Source of the DNA: Phorcus lineatus | Lineage: Eukaryota; Mollusca; Gastropoda; Trochida; Trochidae | NCBI GenBank assembly: GCA_921293015.1 | Contig: OV121088.1 | Location: 37,324,836-37,388,835, forward strand | Length of the DNA stretch: 64,000 bases | Reading direction: 5' to 3' | In this document: positions 1 through 13,500 of the stretch, one piece after another | Layout: every line of letters begins with the position of its first letter | Numbering within the stretch: position 1 is the stretch's first letter | Translations under genes and position numbers: made by a program | The notes under the pieces: model-generated | Told to the model about the DNA's origin: nothing | Database searches by the model: none | Seen by the model: the letters and a program-made list of their open reading frames with translations, nothing else

Positions 1-775
1 AAACAATATTTGTATATGTATGAATGAATTTTATCTGATATTGTTATACTGTAAACTGCACTAAACTAAATATTAAAGTTTTAACACGGTTTTCAAATAT
101 CTGTAGATGTATGCGCGACATAATGTTTAAATTAAAAACATACATTAATACAATGTCATGATATTGATAACAAACACAGTCATTTATCATAAATGCTTTT
201 ATCAAAGAATATAATAAAATGTGCTTAGTAAAGCCATCTATCAACAATATATAACATTGTAAATTCATAATTAATATCCACATAGTGAAACAAACTCATG
301 AAATTATATTTCAAACATATAACAATGTTTTCTATAGTAAATCAGCTACTTTTATATTCAATATATATGTATGACAAAATGAAACTGAATTGGACATACT
401 GAGATGTAATAATATATCTACATAACATAGTTTTGATTACACAATGTATACTGCCATTCTTTCACCAACATGTTGAAAGCTTCTCAAAAAGCACCATATT
501 TAATTGTAAATGCTTTATAACAAATGCCTTATATTTCAACAACCTTTTACTCCACTGGTCTGCGATAAGAAACGATGAAAACATGGATATTTTGCTCTGA
601 AACTCATCAGGCTTTATGATATACATTTTAGATATGTTAAAACAAGCAAAACAAATTTTCTAGAAGCATTTATCAGGGATTTAACAAATCTCAGTTAATT
701 TTTTATTTTGCGGTCGAACAAGGCGGACAGAAAATTTCTGTCTTCTTTCATATATTAGCTAGAAATAGCTTCTTA

Positions 776-1260
776 AGGCTTGGTTGCTGGGGGCATATGG
801 AGCCACAATGTCACAAAATGTGCAACCCCAGTTGCCCAAATGGTCGATACAAAAGACCTATTCCACTCAAGAAAAACTTAAATATATTTCAGGGAATGAC
901 CCCTACAATGACCCTTAGAATTTATGTTCTTGAGAAACGGATATAAAAGAAACTTGAGAGATCAAGGGGTCACCAAACCTACAATTTATAACATTCTTGG
1001 CCAAGGTGTTTGCACACAAGATTTCCAGCCGTCTAAGGGATTTTTTCTGGTGAAAAAGATGAAAATAGGTTTATGGCTCACAGGCTCTTTTTAAAAGCCA
1101 AAATGGCACCGTATTTATAATTGATAATCCCCAATGGCCAGGGTACCAGTACAGACTATCTCAACCTTCTGAGGACTTCTTTCCCGGAAAGCCCTCTAAG
1201 TATTTTGATTCTTGAGAACATAACTTAATGTACCTAGAGGTCTAACCACCACACCACGAT
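776..1260. repeat. Decayed copy of the 145-bp-unit repeat family
   Basis: Phrases typical of the units in the 21.4-23.2 kb and 49.7-51.2 kb elements recur in degraded form: 'ggggtcaccaaacctacaat' near 965-985, then 'ccaaggtgttt' and 'gatgaaaatagg'. Only one or two divergent units are recognisable, with no clear ends. Confidence 0.5.
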
Positions 1261-2027
1261 AAGATATTCAGTCATAGGTGGCTTTATATGATTCCTTGTA
1301 CCAATAATCTGGTGCAATTATTTAGACAACATATATTTTAAAAGTGTATTCACTACAGCTGCATACCATGTTCACATAAGTAGTGCAAAATCTTGTACTT
1401 TGGGTTTTGTTTGGAGGTCAATAAAATAAGTTCAGCAAAACTGGCAATGAATCACCTATGGTCCATGTGTAAAATAGACATTATTTTATATATTTTGGAA
1501 ACGTCTTGTATCTAATGCAATAATTTTCGCATGATGAAATATACCGAATGGGTCATATTTTCGAAATTCCGATATCCTGAATTCTGATTAAAATATTCGA
1601 TTTACAATCCCTGAGAAAACAATTTGAACAATCACATTGACTTTGTACATGGGAACATACATGACTAGTGTTTAAAGCTGTTGATAACTTCAAATACATT
1701 TTATAGCGAAAAATGAAATTGAGTGTTTTGGAATTTTGTCCCCTGGTCACTTTAAAGACCTGCCAAATCTATTATGGTTAACTGCTGGGTTTGATAAATT
1801 TTCAATACAGTAGTGAACATCCATTGTGCTTTAACGTGAATAGTTTAACATTAACCGTATCCTTTTCGTAATGCTATGATGCCTCAAAGACATCCCATAT
1901 TACATGATATTTGCACTAAGATACGCAGGTATGTGAACAAACTTTCGGTATGCAGCTGTATTCTTAATCTGAAGGAGCCAGCACTCATTTGACACCATAC
2001 GCTGAGAAAGTTATTCAGAGTGATCAA

Positions 2028-2029
<2 letters not shown>

Positions 2030-2090
<61 letters not shown>
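2030..2090. repeat. (TA)n microsatellite
   Basis: About 60 bp of almost perfect TA dinucleotide repeat. Confidence 0.95.
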
Positions 2091-2091
<1 letters not shown>

Positions 2092-3063
2092 TGTTATATA
2101 ATATTGATATATTGCAAAGTGAACACAACTAAATATGAAAATTTGAACACCGTTTTCAAATATCTATAGATTTATGCGACATATTGTTTAAAGAAAAAAC
2201 CATACACAGGCCATTTTTTATAGATGCATTATCAAACAATATATTACAATGTGCACAGTGATGCTATTTATCACAATATGTAGCTCTAAAAAATCATAAA
2301 TATCGAGTTATTGGATCAAACTCATCTAAAAATATACTTCAAAAATAAAACAATGTAAAATAAAACAATTTATAATCCTTAATTGCCGATTACAGCCTTC
2401 TATTTGGTTCTTGAGAACACAACTGATTTCCAGGGACAGCACTTATGGTATATAAGTGAAACAAATAATGTTAAAGGGTGGAATATATCGAAAAAAATTC
2501 ATGATATCCATTTCCCTATAAGAATCCATTTTATACCAAAGTCAACGTATCACGATAAAATATTTTGACAACATCTGAATAGTATCAACTGTATAATGCT
2601 TTATCACTGGCCCAGGGTATCCACTTACCGATCAATACATTCAAAGCATATATAACTTATATCAAATTAAACAGAAGGAAAAAACTAGAAATCTTTCAGT
2701 ATAGGTAAATTGTTAATATTCGTGAACTTAGTGCGCTATAATATTACTTGATGCTCTAAAGAGATCGAATTCAAAATATTGTTGTTTTAATTTTCCTCAA
2801 AGAACACAGTTTTTTCGCAAACTAACGACAAAAGTCAACTTAATTTTTAATGGGCAACTGGCAGATTCAAAAGGGTTAATTCACAGGCGAGCGTATTCAA
2901 TGAGCACAAACACAGTTTTAGATATCATATTCTAATTAAACATCATACTATACTTTTGATTATGAAATATTTCACTAATAACTTGACACTTTTATTGAAG
3001 GCTTAACATATTCTATAAATATTTAATTAATAAGCTTTACAAAACGTCTATGGATGAAATTTT

Positions 3064-3481
3064 TTAAGTGACACAGAACCGGTATGTTAAGTAAATATTG
3101 TGGCTTGAGAAAGATAACAAAGTTTACTATTTGTCCTGAATTAAGTTAAAATCGTCTTTCTTAAATTCCATCATTAACTCATTTTATCAAATGACAATCG
3201 AAAAATTATCTTATCAATGTTAAGAAGTCGGAATTCTGCGTCCCATTTACATTTGAGGAGTTGTTTAAATTACATGAGCTCGTTTCAATCAATGGCGCGC
3301 GCTGCTGTCCAGTTTTCGATCATACATGTAAAATGACGACATGAACTTGTTTCTTGTTAGTACTCTGAACTGAAAAGCACTAAGATTCTTATTTTCAAAG
3401 CAATTACTGCTACTTGATAAGATAACACCATTTGTGAAGTTTGACACATTTCAGTCCAAAAAATACTATGTGCCCTTTTAA
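3064..3481. repeat. Possible TTAA-ended MITE, family B, degraded
   Basis: The block opens with TTAAGTGACACAGA and closes with TGCCCTTTTAA, an imperfect inverted pair. The interior includes a 'ggcgcgcgctgctgtcc..cgatcata' stretch that also occurs in the blocks at 32596-33037 and 18399-18871. The termini match poorly, so this is tentative. Confidence 0.4.
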
Positions 3482-5378
3482 ACATTAAACAAGTACTCTT
3501 TAAATCGCTATGGGAAATTCATTAAGAACATTAAATATGACGTCATTAGAAAGAATATACAACAAACATTTTGAAAATAATTTTCATATCGCCTAAACTT
3601 TAAAAACCAAGACTGGCGACCTTGAATGCGATGTCATTTGAAATCAATTACAACGCAGAGGAAGGAAACAGTAGGGAAGCAAATGCCGGGGAATCACTGA
3701 TTGTTAAATTGTCTTTTCCCAACATCTCTGTAACGATATGAAAGTCGACTATAATGCTTTGAAGAGTAAACTTTGAAAACAAAATTGGGTTAAATCTGAA
3801 TAATAAGATAGGACCAACCCATGTGTCCATAAATGACTTCTTATACTTTCACTATTTTAGTGGTGTTTCCTTTAAAGCCGAAAAATTTAATTTAGTTCTC
3901 ACTCTCAAAAACCACTTTGAGTGACCATTAATGATGCGTCTTTCAAGTATGGTGATTCTATCAAGTATGATTTTGAAATTCTCTGGATAAAAAGACTTCT
4001 CATAAACATCGCTGTAAGAATCGTGTTTCCATGAAAACCACAACAACAACAAATTCGTAGATTGGACATACACTCAAAAGCGATCTTAGAGACCATATAT
4101 ATTATTAGTGCAGTACGTAACTGCACATAACATGGCAAAGTGAACACAGCTCACATAACCCTTAATAAAGTTTGACTACCATAGCAAAAACACTCAATAT
4201 TTTGAAAACATTTGCGGTCAGTCGTATCAATGAGTTATGAACATTTAAAAGAAAAACATGATGCTCTATATTTGGGCAATAAGAGGTTTGAACACATCTA
4301 ACATACTTACATGAAATTTTAAGTCATGAAGTCTTTAAGTTTTACTCCGGAAAAAAAGAAACTCAGCGAATTTGGCAGTTCTTGTTAAAATATCGTTTTT
4401 ACGCCCTTTAGATTTAATTTCATATGCGGCACATCTAAAGTATCATCATTTCCAAATTTGAAGTTTCCAACTCATTACGCTTTTGAAAAAGGTTCTTGAA
4501 TCGAAAGAGTTGATCACAAAGGACTTCTACCGTTTGTTAGATGTATATATGTTTATATCTGTAGTTATTATTCTGATTCTTTCAACATATTATCTGAATA
4601 TCATATTATTTGTACATGGGCCAATAGCCTTCTTACCGAAATAAACTTCATTCATATTGTTTATGGACAAAATCCAAAACATTGCACCTTTGAGTGTTGA
4701 CCCTCAAAAACACCAACACGTATGAAACATCCATACCAAATTTGAAATTTCCAAGTAATATATAGTTTTCAACTGATGCTCGACAAATTTGAACGTTTGT
4801 GGTTAAGATCCCACAAAATGGAACAAATTTAACATCAACAACACATTGGTACCTTCTATACCAAGTTTGAGTTATGCTCGATTTTGATCAGAACCATTTA
4901 GAAAGGATGGATGCACGAACGGACACGAAGAGCACGTTATACCCCATCCGCGCCATGGCATTTAGTTTAGTCACTATTCATACTTTCATGTCTTTCAACA
5001 TGCAATTTGGGTGCAAAGCAATTATGTGCACTGTCATCCCTCATAAACCGTCATCCAACATAAAGAATTGATATATCGCTATCCCATATTCTTATTTTTA
5101 CAATATCTTAAATTAATCAGAGGTGATGACTAGCTATGATCGCCAATAATATATTTTAAGTAAGTGATATCACTAATGATAATGTCTGCTTAGTGTGATC
5201 TGAATACCTTACCCACACTCTTGGGTCTTTACTATGTACTACTTACTATTTTGTAATCATTTAAAGTATATGTACCCCCAGCCCCCAGCCCCCAGCCCCC
5301 AGAACTCTCTTGGAGTTAGATAACCAAGACGTTGACATGTTTTCTTGAGTTATTCAGGATACTTTATCAATTTCATAT

Positions 5379-7555
5379 TTACTTGAATGTGATCAGGTAT
5401 TTCGGGTACGCCTGGGTATCATTGAAGATAATGTACATTGTTGGTACATTGATATTATCTACAACTGAATCGAAGAGGACTGAGGGATCCTGGGGGTTCC
5501 TGGGCGGGGGGACTCTCATTCCTGTCTGTCCTTTGGTGTATTCTCCTGTTAGAACATCCACAAGGTAGACGTATTGGTTTCCGAGTGTATCCTTTCTTGC
5601 GTATCGATCCTGCATAGAGTATCTTGGATCGACAGCAAAGTATACGCCGTTGCCAAATGCAACCGCTGCAAATTAAAAGAAACATTCTCAATCCTGGAAT
5701 GAATAAATAAGGCGATAGGCCACAGCTGCAGATTAAAGAAGGATAAAAGTGAAACCCCGAAACCTTGTCTGCCTGACCAAGTGAATTGTTCACACATGTA
5801 AAAAAAATGTTGTATACCTCGATATAAATATTCAGACTCCTTATTTTCAATCCTGTATAAAATTCGGATCTGACAACAGGTCTGAGAACTTAAAAACTGA
5901 GAAATAACACATAGTTAAATCGTTAGTAATTCAGTACTTTAATTTTCCCAATAGTGATGACTGTTTGAGCAAAGTTGTAAAATGGTAAGAGTAATAATTC
6001 CTCTAAAATCAGTCTGACAAAAATGACAAACAGACTGAAGAACAGACAGAAATATGATAGGACGGACAGAAGTGTTATTGGATTTCTTGGTTTCTCTGTA
6101 TGAGATAAGGATAACTTAATTTTACAATCGAAATTATCTGGTTATTTTTGTTGGGTATCAAATCTAGTGTCTCAAACTTTCGATTTTCCTCTCTCCCCTC
6201 ATTTTCCGATTGTGCTCAGGTTACAGTCGTACAAGTATGTACGCAATATGCAGCATTTTCCACCTTTGTCTCAAACTAACATCTGTTTTTTATGAATTTT
6301 CTAAAATACAAACCGTTTTTGCCACAGAAACTTCTGTTGAAGCCTTCTTTATTGATGGACGGAATTGCCTCTTTTGCAGTTCCATGCCAGAGTTCCCGCT
6401 CTACAGCTGGCTTGGTGTTTGTACCTCTCTGTTTAAACAGCTTTTTCTTGGCCTGATACTGTCGGTACAGGGTCTTGTTCTGGATACGTTCAATCTGTAA
6501 CAATAGGTTGTATATTTGCTTTGATAAATGGAAATTGAGACCTCATGAATTATCTTTTTACAAAAGGTCAGTGAATCTATTGTATATCCAAAGTGAAATT
6601 TATTGATCTGATGTGTGATAAACAAACTTATAATTAAAGTAACGTCAAGTTCATTTATTTCAATACGTCACAATGTATATATTCAGATCTTGACAATTTT
6701 ACCTAACTGAAAATCTGACAACGCCACTGAAAATTTCTTTGATGTGCTGTCTATCTCTTCCGCCATTCAAAGCCGAAGATTTTTACTAAAATAATTGTTG
6801 GTAATTGGTGTATATAACGGAATGTTTCGGTCACAGAAAGGGGCTTTGAAATATTCTAACTGAGCAATCGCCATTGATTAATTCCGCAACATTCACAACC
6901 TTTTTTTACCATTTTTTTATAATTTTTAACAAATTATTGCAGATGAGTACAATGAATAGGATTATATTTTAGTGTTATACATATAACTATCATAATTATT
7001 CTAAAATACGATATATCCAAAGATTTAAATCTCTTCTGCCATAAAAATGCCTCTCGTAATACCCCTGTTGACTTAATATCATTTAGATATGATCAATACA
7101 CATATCATATCTACAAGAACACGTTTGATAAAGCTCGCCTCAGTACTGGTAGTACAAGTTTCATAATTCATAGCTATAGCCAGACAATCGAGCCTTCAAA
7201 CTCTTATTTTAGCCCAGAATGAAGAGGTTAAACATTCCAGTATTCACCTGACTTGAACTTCACTGAAAGTGATCAGAAAAAAGGTACAACCGCACGGCAA
7301 TAAACGTAAATACAACGAATGTACATCGTTTCCTTGGTACATTTACGTTTCCAACTATAACCATAAAAAAATTACAATCACTCCCTCCTAATTCTTACGG
7401 ATGTTTTATCAAATTTACCTTTATTATTTGCTTTCCTGTTCTTGCAAATTTTGTAGCCACTCGTTGAAATTCAGAAGAACCTTGGTCAAGTCTGATGATT
7501 ATCAAATTCTCAACAACTCCTAATTGCCAACTTGCAGGAAAATCAACTTCTTCAG
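5379..7555 (-). other. PARP14-like exons 24-26: PARP catalytic domain
   Basis: Residues of about 1998-2198. Exon 24 reads FPASWQLGVVENLIIIRL and EFQRVATKFARTGKQIIK; exon 25 reads IERIQNKTLYRQYQAKKK and ERELWHGTAKEAIPSINKEG; exon 26 reads GNGVYFAVDPRYS and VYLVDVLTGEYTKGQ and closes DTQAYPKYLITFK. The NAD-binding histidine is about residue 2080 and the tyrosine about 2112. The third triad position, E in poly-ADP-ribosylating enzymes, is Met at about 2180, so mono-ADP-ribosyl transfer is predicted. Confidence 0.93.
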
Positions 7556-10500
7556 CTGAAATGAATTATGACGAATCTGTATTATTCTGCAAAATGTCAT
7601 CACTTAATGCTTGAGTTAGAAAAAAATGTTTTTAAATATCCAAAACAATAAAACACCTGTTTAAATCGTAAATGTGGGATGGTAATGTTTTAGTTCATTA
7701 TGACCTCAGTACAGGAGATTCATGAGTGTAAGCTATATTGAGAACTATATTGGCATATACTGTTGAGTGAACGGTATAGCATATAAAAATATCACACATA
7801 ACTGCTTTAGAAGTTTTTGCAATTCAAGCATTCAAAAGGTACAGTTTTGAAATGTACTTTGATAATTTTCATTAAAGCAAGTTTACTGATAATTAAGAAA
7901 AAAAATCAAAATCATAATGAGTCTTAAGCAAAAGGTCAAGTTACCGTTCAGGAGATCCTTCCGCAAAACTGCACATTCTGAAGCAGGGTCCTCTTCAAGG
8001 AACTCGACCATCTTGACAAAGTCAACGATATACCGTTTCCCTTCCGTGTCCTCCAGTTTGCACGTCTCCTTGCCTTCTCTGAAAGTCTTCTCAAGATTCT
8101 TGTTTGTGTGCTCGTCATATTTGACGAGCTCTTCCACGGCAGTTTCATCAATGTAGCACCACTGGACCGTACAAGCAATGCTGTCATCATCTTTCTGGTC
8201 TATGCACATTTCATAAATTTGTTTAATCATTGCGTTGGTGTCGTTTCGAATTCCCTGGAATAAATCAAAGGGCGGAAACCTTTAACACAATTGTTCACTT
8301 TCTCGTTCTTTTATGATTCTGAAAAGTCCATATCTTATCGTATTACAATACAGTCATTTTCAAAATATCATATTGACATCTCATTAACGAATTTACAGCA
8401 GTAAGAAACCATTTAAAAAAATTGAGATTTCAAGGTTTCTTCTTGGTCATATGATTGTTCAGTGATTTTTAAAATGAGAGTTCGCCTCTCACCCGGTTTT
8501 ACCTAAAATCTGTAATTGATTTGATAAAATACTACTATTTGTCTTGAATTCCTTTCAATATATTTATAAAGATAATACGTTTGTTAAGTCATATAATATT
8601 ATACTTGATTACGAATATCTCTTTTCTCCCTTAGTCACTTAGTCACATTTTTAATAATTGAATCTGTTTTTAATGAAAATTTATTATTAAAAGTGTAGGC
8701 GATGTAAGGAACAAATAACGTTACTGATAAAACAGTTTTAATTCCTCTTTAGAAAAGTAGATGTTTTTTTAATTAATTTGACTTTTTTTCTTTTTCATAT
8801 ATAATTCAGCGTGTTCTTGTTCTTTCTTCTGAAAAGTCACAGAATAACAATGATTGCAATCATTTGATACATAGAACACCTTTGGTCAATTGAAATGAGA
8901 ACCTGTTTAAATACTGTGTTTATGTAATAGTTCAAGTTACCACATTCAAAAAAAAAGATCTCTATATAAAGGCAATATATGTTAGTTATATCGGTTAATC
9001 GGACATCGTAAGTTAGTTTACGATATGACAAAATTACATGTACCCTCAGGATATATCATAACATGTGACCTATCTTTACTTAATTTTTGGAATCCAATCG
9101 ATTTAAATGATCAATAGATGAAGTCAGATAAAGACCTCCATCCATTAATGTGATAGTTGAATAGAACTTTTCTTTACTCGAAATCTGCCAAGACGAACAT
9201 GAAGAAGACGGATACAAATCTCCATCTATTGGTGTGATGGGAAAATTGAACTAACCTTTACTCGACATCTGCCAAGACGGACATCAATAACACAGATACA
9301 AATCTCCATCTATTGGTGTGATGGGAAAATAGAACTAACCTTTACTCGACATCTGCCAAGACGGACATCAATTTTCAGTACAACTCCCCTCCCTCTTGCT
9401 TCTTCATACAACTGCTCCACCTTGATTGACAAATGAAAACATAATATTGAGGAATTCAGGTTAAGATGCTTAGATATGCGTGTTGATATGTGTTTTGGCC
9501 CTTCTGCCCCCAAAATATTGCATGTTCGTTTTGTTTAAGACACTTGATTTCGATTTTGATGCCTAAAATGATTTTCAGCTGGTTAAATTGGGTCCAGAGG
9601 TTCCTTCAGCAATGACCCTTTGTATCAGTAATGACAGTGAACTGTACTCGCAACCATTTGACCAGAGAAACTTATTTGTAAATAACCAATCAAATTTAGT
9701 CTTAACAGAACATCAAAGAAGATTCTTAAAAACATGCCATTGCCACACTTCACGAAAGTGGACTGTACTCACTCTGTTTTCGCTAAACAACTTTATTGCA
9801 TGGTTTTCCACCTTTTCGTCCTCAAACTCTTTATCCGAGCTGGAGAGGAGTTCTTCTGTTGCTAACTCGATGTTTGCTTCTATGTCCGAGAAAAACCAGA
9901 CATCAACTGAACTCTCAACTCCTTGTCTCTCTGACAGTCGACGGCTTTTTTGGCGACGAGCCAATGGTACGGGGTCCTTTTTGAGATCTGTAAATCAAAT
10001 CGTATACGTTTTTAAATACTATCTTCTTAAAATACTCAGTCTTATATTGATGAACACTTACTCTCATTTTGTTACAAACTATTTAGGGTATTTTAATAAA
10101 TTCTAAAAGGAATTTTAAGTTTATTCTAAAACTAAAATTGTTTTGCGAAGAAACAATTTTTAGATTTCATAACAGTAATTTTAACTTTCCAATATGAAAT
10201 AGCACTGCAAGTATTGTTAACATGTTACGTAATAAAACGTACAAGATATATCTCATGATATTCTTATCACTTACACTGATAAACCAAAGAAATCAATGAA
10301 TTTAACTGGGTGTTCCAGATTGCAATATCGAAAAGAGTTTTTAAAAGAATAGCAATAACTGAATGCAAGATCTTATGGTGGCTCAAATGTGAATATCTTA
10401 TCATCATTATCTGGAATTATTGTTTCTTAATTCAAATATGCCTTACACATCTATGCATAACTTACAGGGGCCTCGCAATTTCCATCTGGCTTTTAGTCCT

Positions 10501-13500
10501 TGCTTCTTGACAAGTTCAGAGAAGAGCGACATGAACCGTTCATACCTATCTTCTTCAAAGAGAACAAGTCGTACTTCTTTGACATTTTTCAAGTCTTTCA
10601 ACTTTATAAGGGTATCATACAGGTACTCCATGAATATTCTCTCCGGCACACCACCTTCAGGACCTATTGAAAATAAATGGAGTTCACAGAAATATTTGTA
10701 CTGAAATATTATGATTAGTTTTACAATAATTACTTCCGAACCTCTGTCGATTACATGATGGCAATGTTCATTTACACTTTTCTAAAAAAAATATTTTTAA
10801 AAAATCAAATCTATTCAGATCAACATTATCCTTCATGATAGTCACTCATTAATATCATATATGGAATACAAAATTCAAAATATGGGTTCATTATGACTTT
10901 CATTAAACACATGCTGATATTGAACTTTCAAAGTGCATTGAAATGAGGATATCAGCAGCGACAAAAACATAAACAACTAGACAAATATGTGCATGTTATG
11001 CACAGTTAATCCCCCCTTCCAAACTTTTAAATCAACCTAATCGTCTTATTGTCACTTATACCAGAAACAATCCATACCAAACATATAATAAAAAGGATGT
11101 AAATATATAAGCATCAATCATATTGACGTAATAATGACTCGTGAAATATTCAAGTTCAATGGTGCATAAGGAAGAGTTTTATATATCTGTCAACTCCTTT
11201 ATTGTAGGACAGTACTCAAATATTATAATTAGCATCTACAGCCCTCCATATGCACTAAGTTAAAATTGTTGCCATGGAAACCAAGAAAAATAAAACATTA
11301 AGAATAACCAAAGTAGAAAAAGGCACAAACCAAGCACTAGATCTAACCATGTACCAGGTTTAGTAATATATTACTCATTAGATTTTCCAGATATAGGTTG
11401 GAAAATTACCCTACCTTTTTATGCACAAAGTTCAAATTGTTTCCATAGAAACCAGAAAAATATACAAAAACTTGAGTAGCATCATTAGATGTAACCACAA
11501 ACCAAGTTTCGTTATAGAATAATGAACCCCCCATATGCTCTAAGTTCAAATTGTTTCCCTGGAAACCAGAGAAAATAATCAATTCAGCTTAACCAAAATT
11601 GCAAAAGGCACTACGCCACCACTAGACCTAACTTCATACCAAGTTTCGTAAAAAAATATTGAACGGTTTTTGAGATATGGTCCGGAAACGAAAGCATTTC
11701 GGAATTACGAAATTACGGAACCATGGAACCACGGAATTACGGAATTACGGAATTACGGAACCACGGAACCACGGATGGAACTGAAAACATCATGTCTCCC
11801 ACAAAGCTTTACTGGGGACATAAAGAAAATCTGACTTTACAAATAATAATAGTTTGTTTATGAGCAAAGGCCATTAAATGCCTTTTGAATGATATCCTCA
11901 TTGCGAAGAAAGAAAGAAGCAGAGCTCACATACCCCCGCCTCCCGCTTACATCTTTTTTATCATTCGGGTACATATCCATCCTGTCTCAGGGGAAGACGT
12001 ATTGCTGACGCTCCACTCTTCATACCTTGGGTGTAAACCCGAGCAGAAACCTCGCACCGAGACCTATGATTCAGCCAATCAAATACTTTTATCGCGATGG
12101 TGTGCGATTACATTTAGGCCAACCGAAGAGAGCCTCTCAAACTGCATTTGGCTTTCTCAAAAAGGACATCTAGATATGTGTATGAGGTTTTGTGAAATTA
12201 GCATCTAAGGTTAAGAGATATGCTCCGGACATAAGATTTAGTGATGGTCACTGTTTTAGTAATTTTTCGATGAAAACGGCAAAATTAGAATTCATTATAG
12301 GTTTAGGAGATATGCCCCTTACAGAGTTTTTGGACAGATGGGTAGACGGACAGACAGAGTGAACGCTTTCGTTGTAGGGCTGGGGTATAATAACCAAAAA
12401 TTTGGATAGATCTGAAATGATTTCTTAGAATATCTTCTTGCATGTACATAAAGAATCATATCTTGCCTACGAGACCGACAATCCTTTGTATATCACTGAG
12501 ATTTACAATGAAGCTTAGTTACCTTGACCAAGTGCCGGGAGTGCAACTGAAATGCAGTTGAGCCCATCCGCAACATTAAAGCACTTTTTGAGAATCTTGA
12601 CAACATCATGGTTATGGAAGAACTGTTCGAAGTGCAGAAGACGTCGAAATGGTCCTGTTGACATATCTGTGACCGTATATCCTTTGGACCTGAGGTCTTT
12701 CGCTGCAAAATATATCTTAGTAAAGAGGAAAATTGAATTCAACAAAACTTTAAAAATCTTTTATTCCACACATTAGAGAGTAACTATCAATAACACAAAA
12801 TAAGACTTTCCCTTTTCTAATTAACCTCCTTATTCACTATACTTTATTTAACATATTTTGCACAAGAGCTAAATACCCTAAAGGTAATTATTTGTTAACA
12901 TTGAAATTGACAGTTGTTTTTCAAAAATATTTTTGAAATTATCAGGAGGATGGAATTTGTAAAATTAGACGGCAGTGCGTACTTAAAGGATACAATTAAT
13001 TCAATGCATCATGCTGAATCAAGGATTTAATACCGAAACACTCACCTTTTGTTAAGTCCCTGCTTGTGAAATCTGATGGGAATCTTTCCAAAAGGATCCG
13101 ATTGATTATGCCTAATTTTTATGGAAAGAATAAGACTCGTTTTATCATAATTGCTTATATTCAAACTATGACAATTCTCATTCTAACCTTTCCAAACATT
13201 AAGAAGAACTTAACTGAATACTTTGTTAACTTCACACTTAAAAACACAACAAAATATTGAATATGGTGAGTTGAAGGGGTAGAGGCGACCAAGTGCTACA
13301 TTTGATAACATTCATAGTACCTACCGACTAAAACATTTAACATTTACCAATAAATGCAACTATGAATGTCCGATATTCAATATTCTTTCAAAAATAAACA
13401 GGTCTTCAGAATATGTCATGTTTTCCACAGGATCTCCATCGTATTTTACATGTATCTTTGTAAAAACGATATCGATATAAAAGGTGTAATTAAACCGTTG

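Larger units (their letters stand above)
1..5378. other. Intergenic, non-coding, repeat-bearing
   Basis: I see no supportable coding exon here on either strand; the open frames are short, AT-rich and lack recognisable motifs or splice-compatible neighbours. The stretch holds a decayed copy of the 145-bp-unit repeat near 776-1260, a (TA)n array near 2030-2090, a weak MITE-like block at 3064-3481 and a C-rich (CCCCCAG)n patch at about 5275-5301. It ends at the stop codon of the PARP14-like gene, so its right edge should contain that gene's 3' UTR; I found no convincing AATAAA on the minus strand within the first few hundred bases. Confidence 0.6.

Noticed and set aside
5455..5850. 131-codon minus-strand frame over the last PARP exon
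   Set aside because: It is out of frame with the PARP catalytic motifs; the frame ending at 5379 gives the conserved sequence.
9588..10106. 172-codon plus-strand open frame
   Set aside because: It is the antisense shadow of PARP14-like exon 21 plus intron sequence; the minus strand carries the phase-consistent exon.
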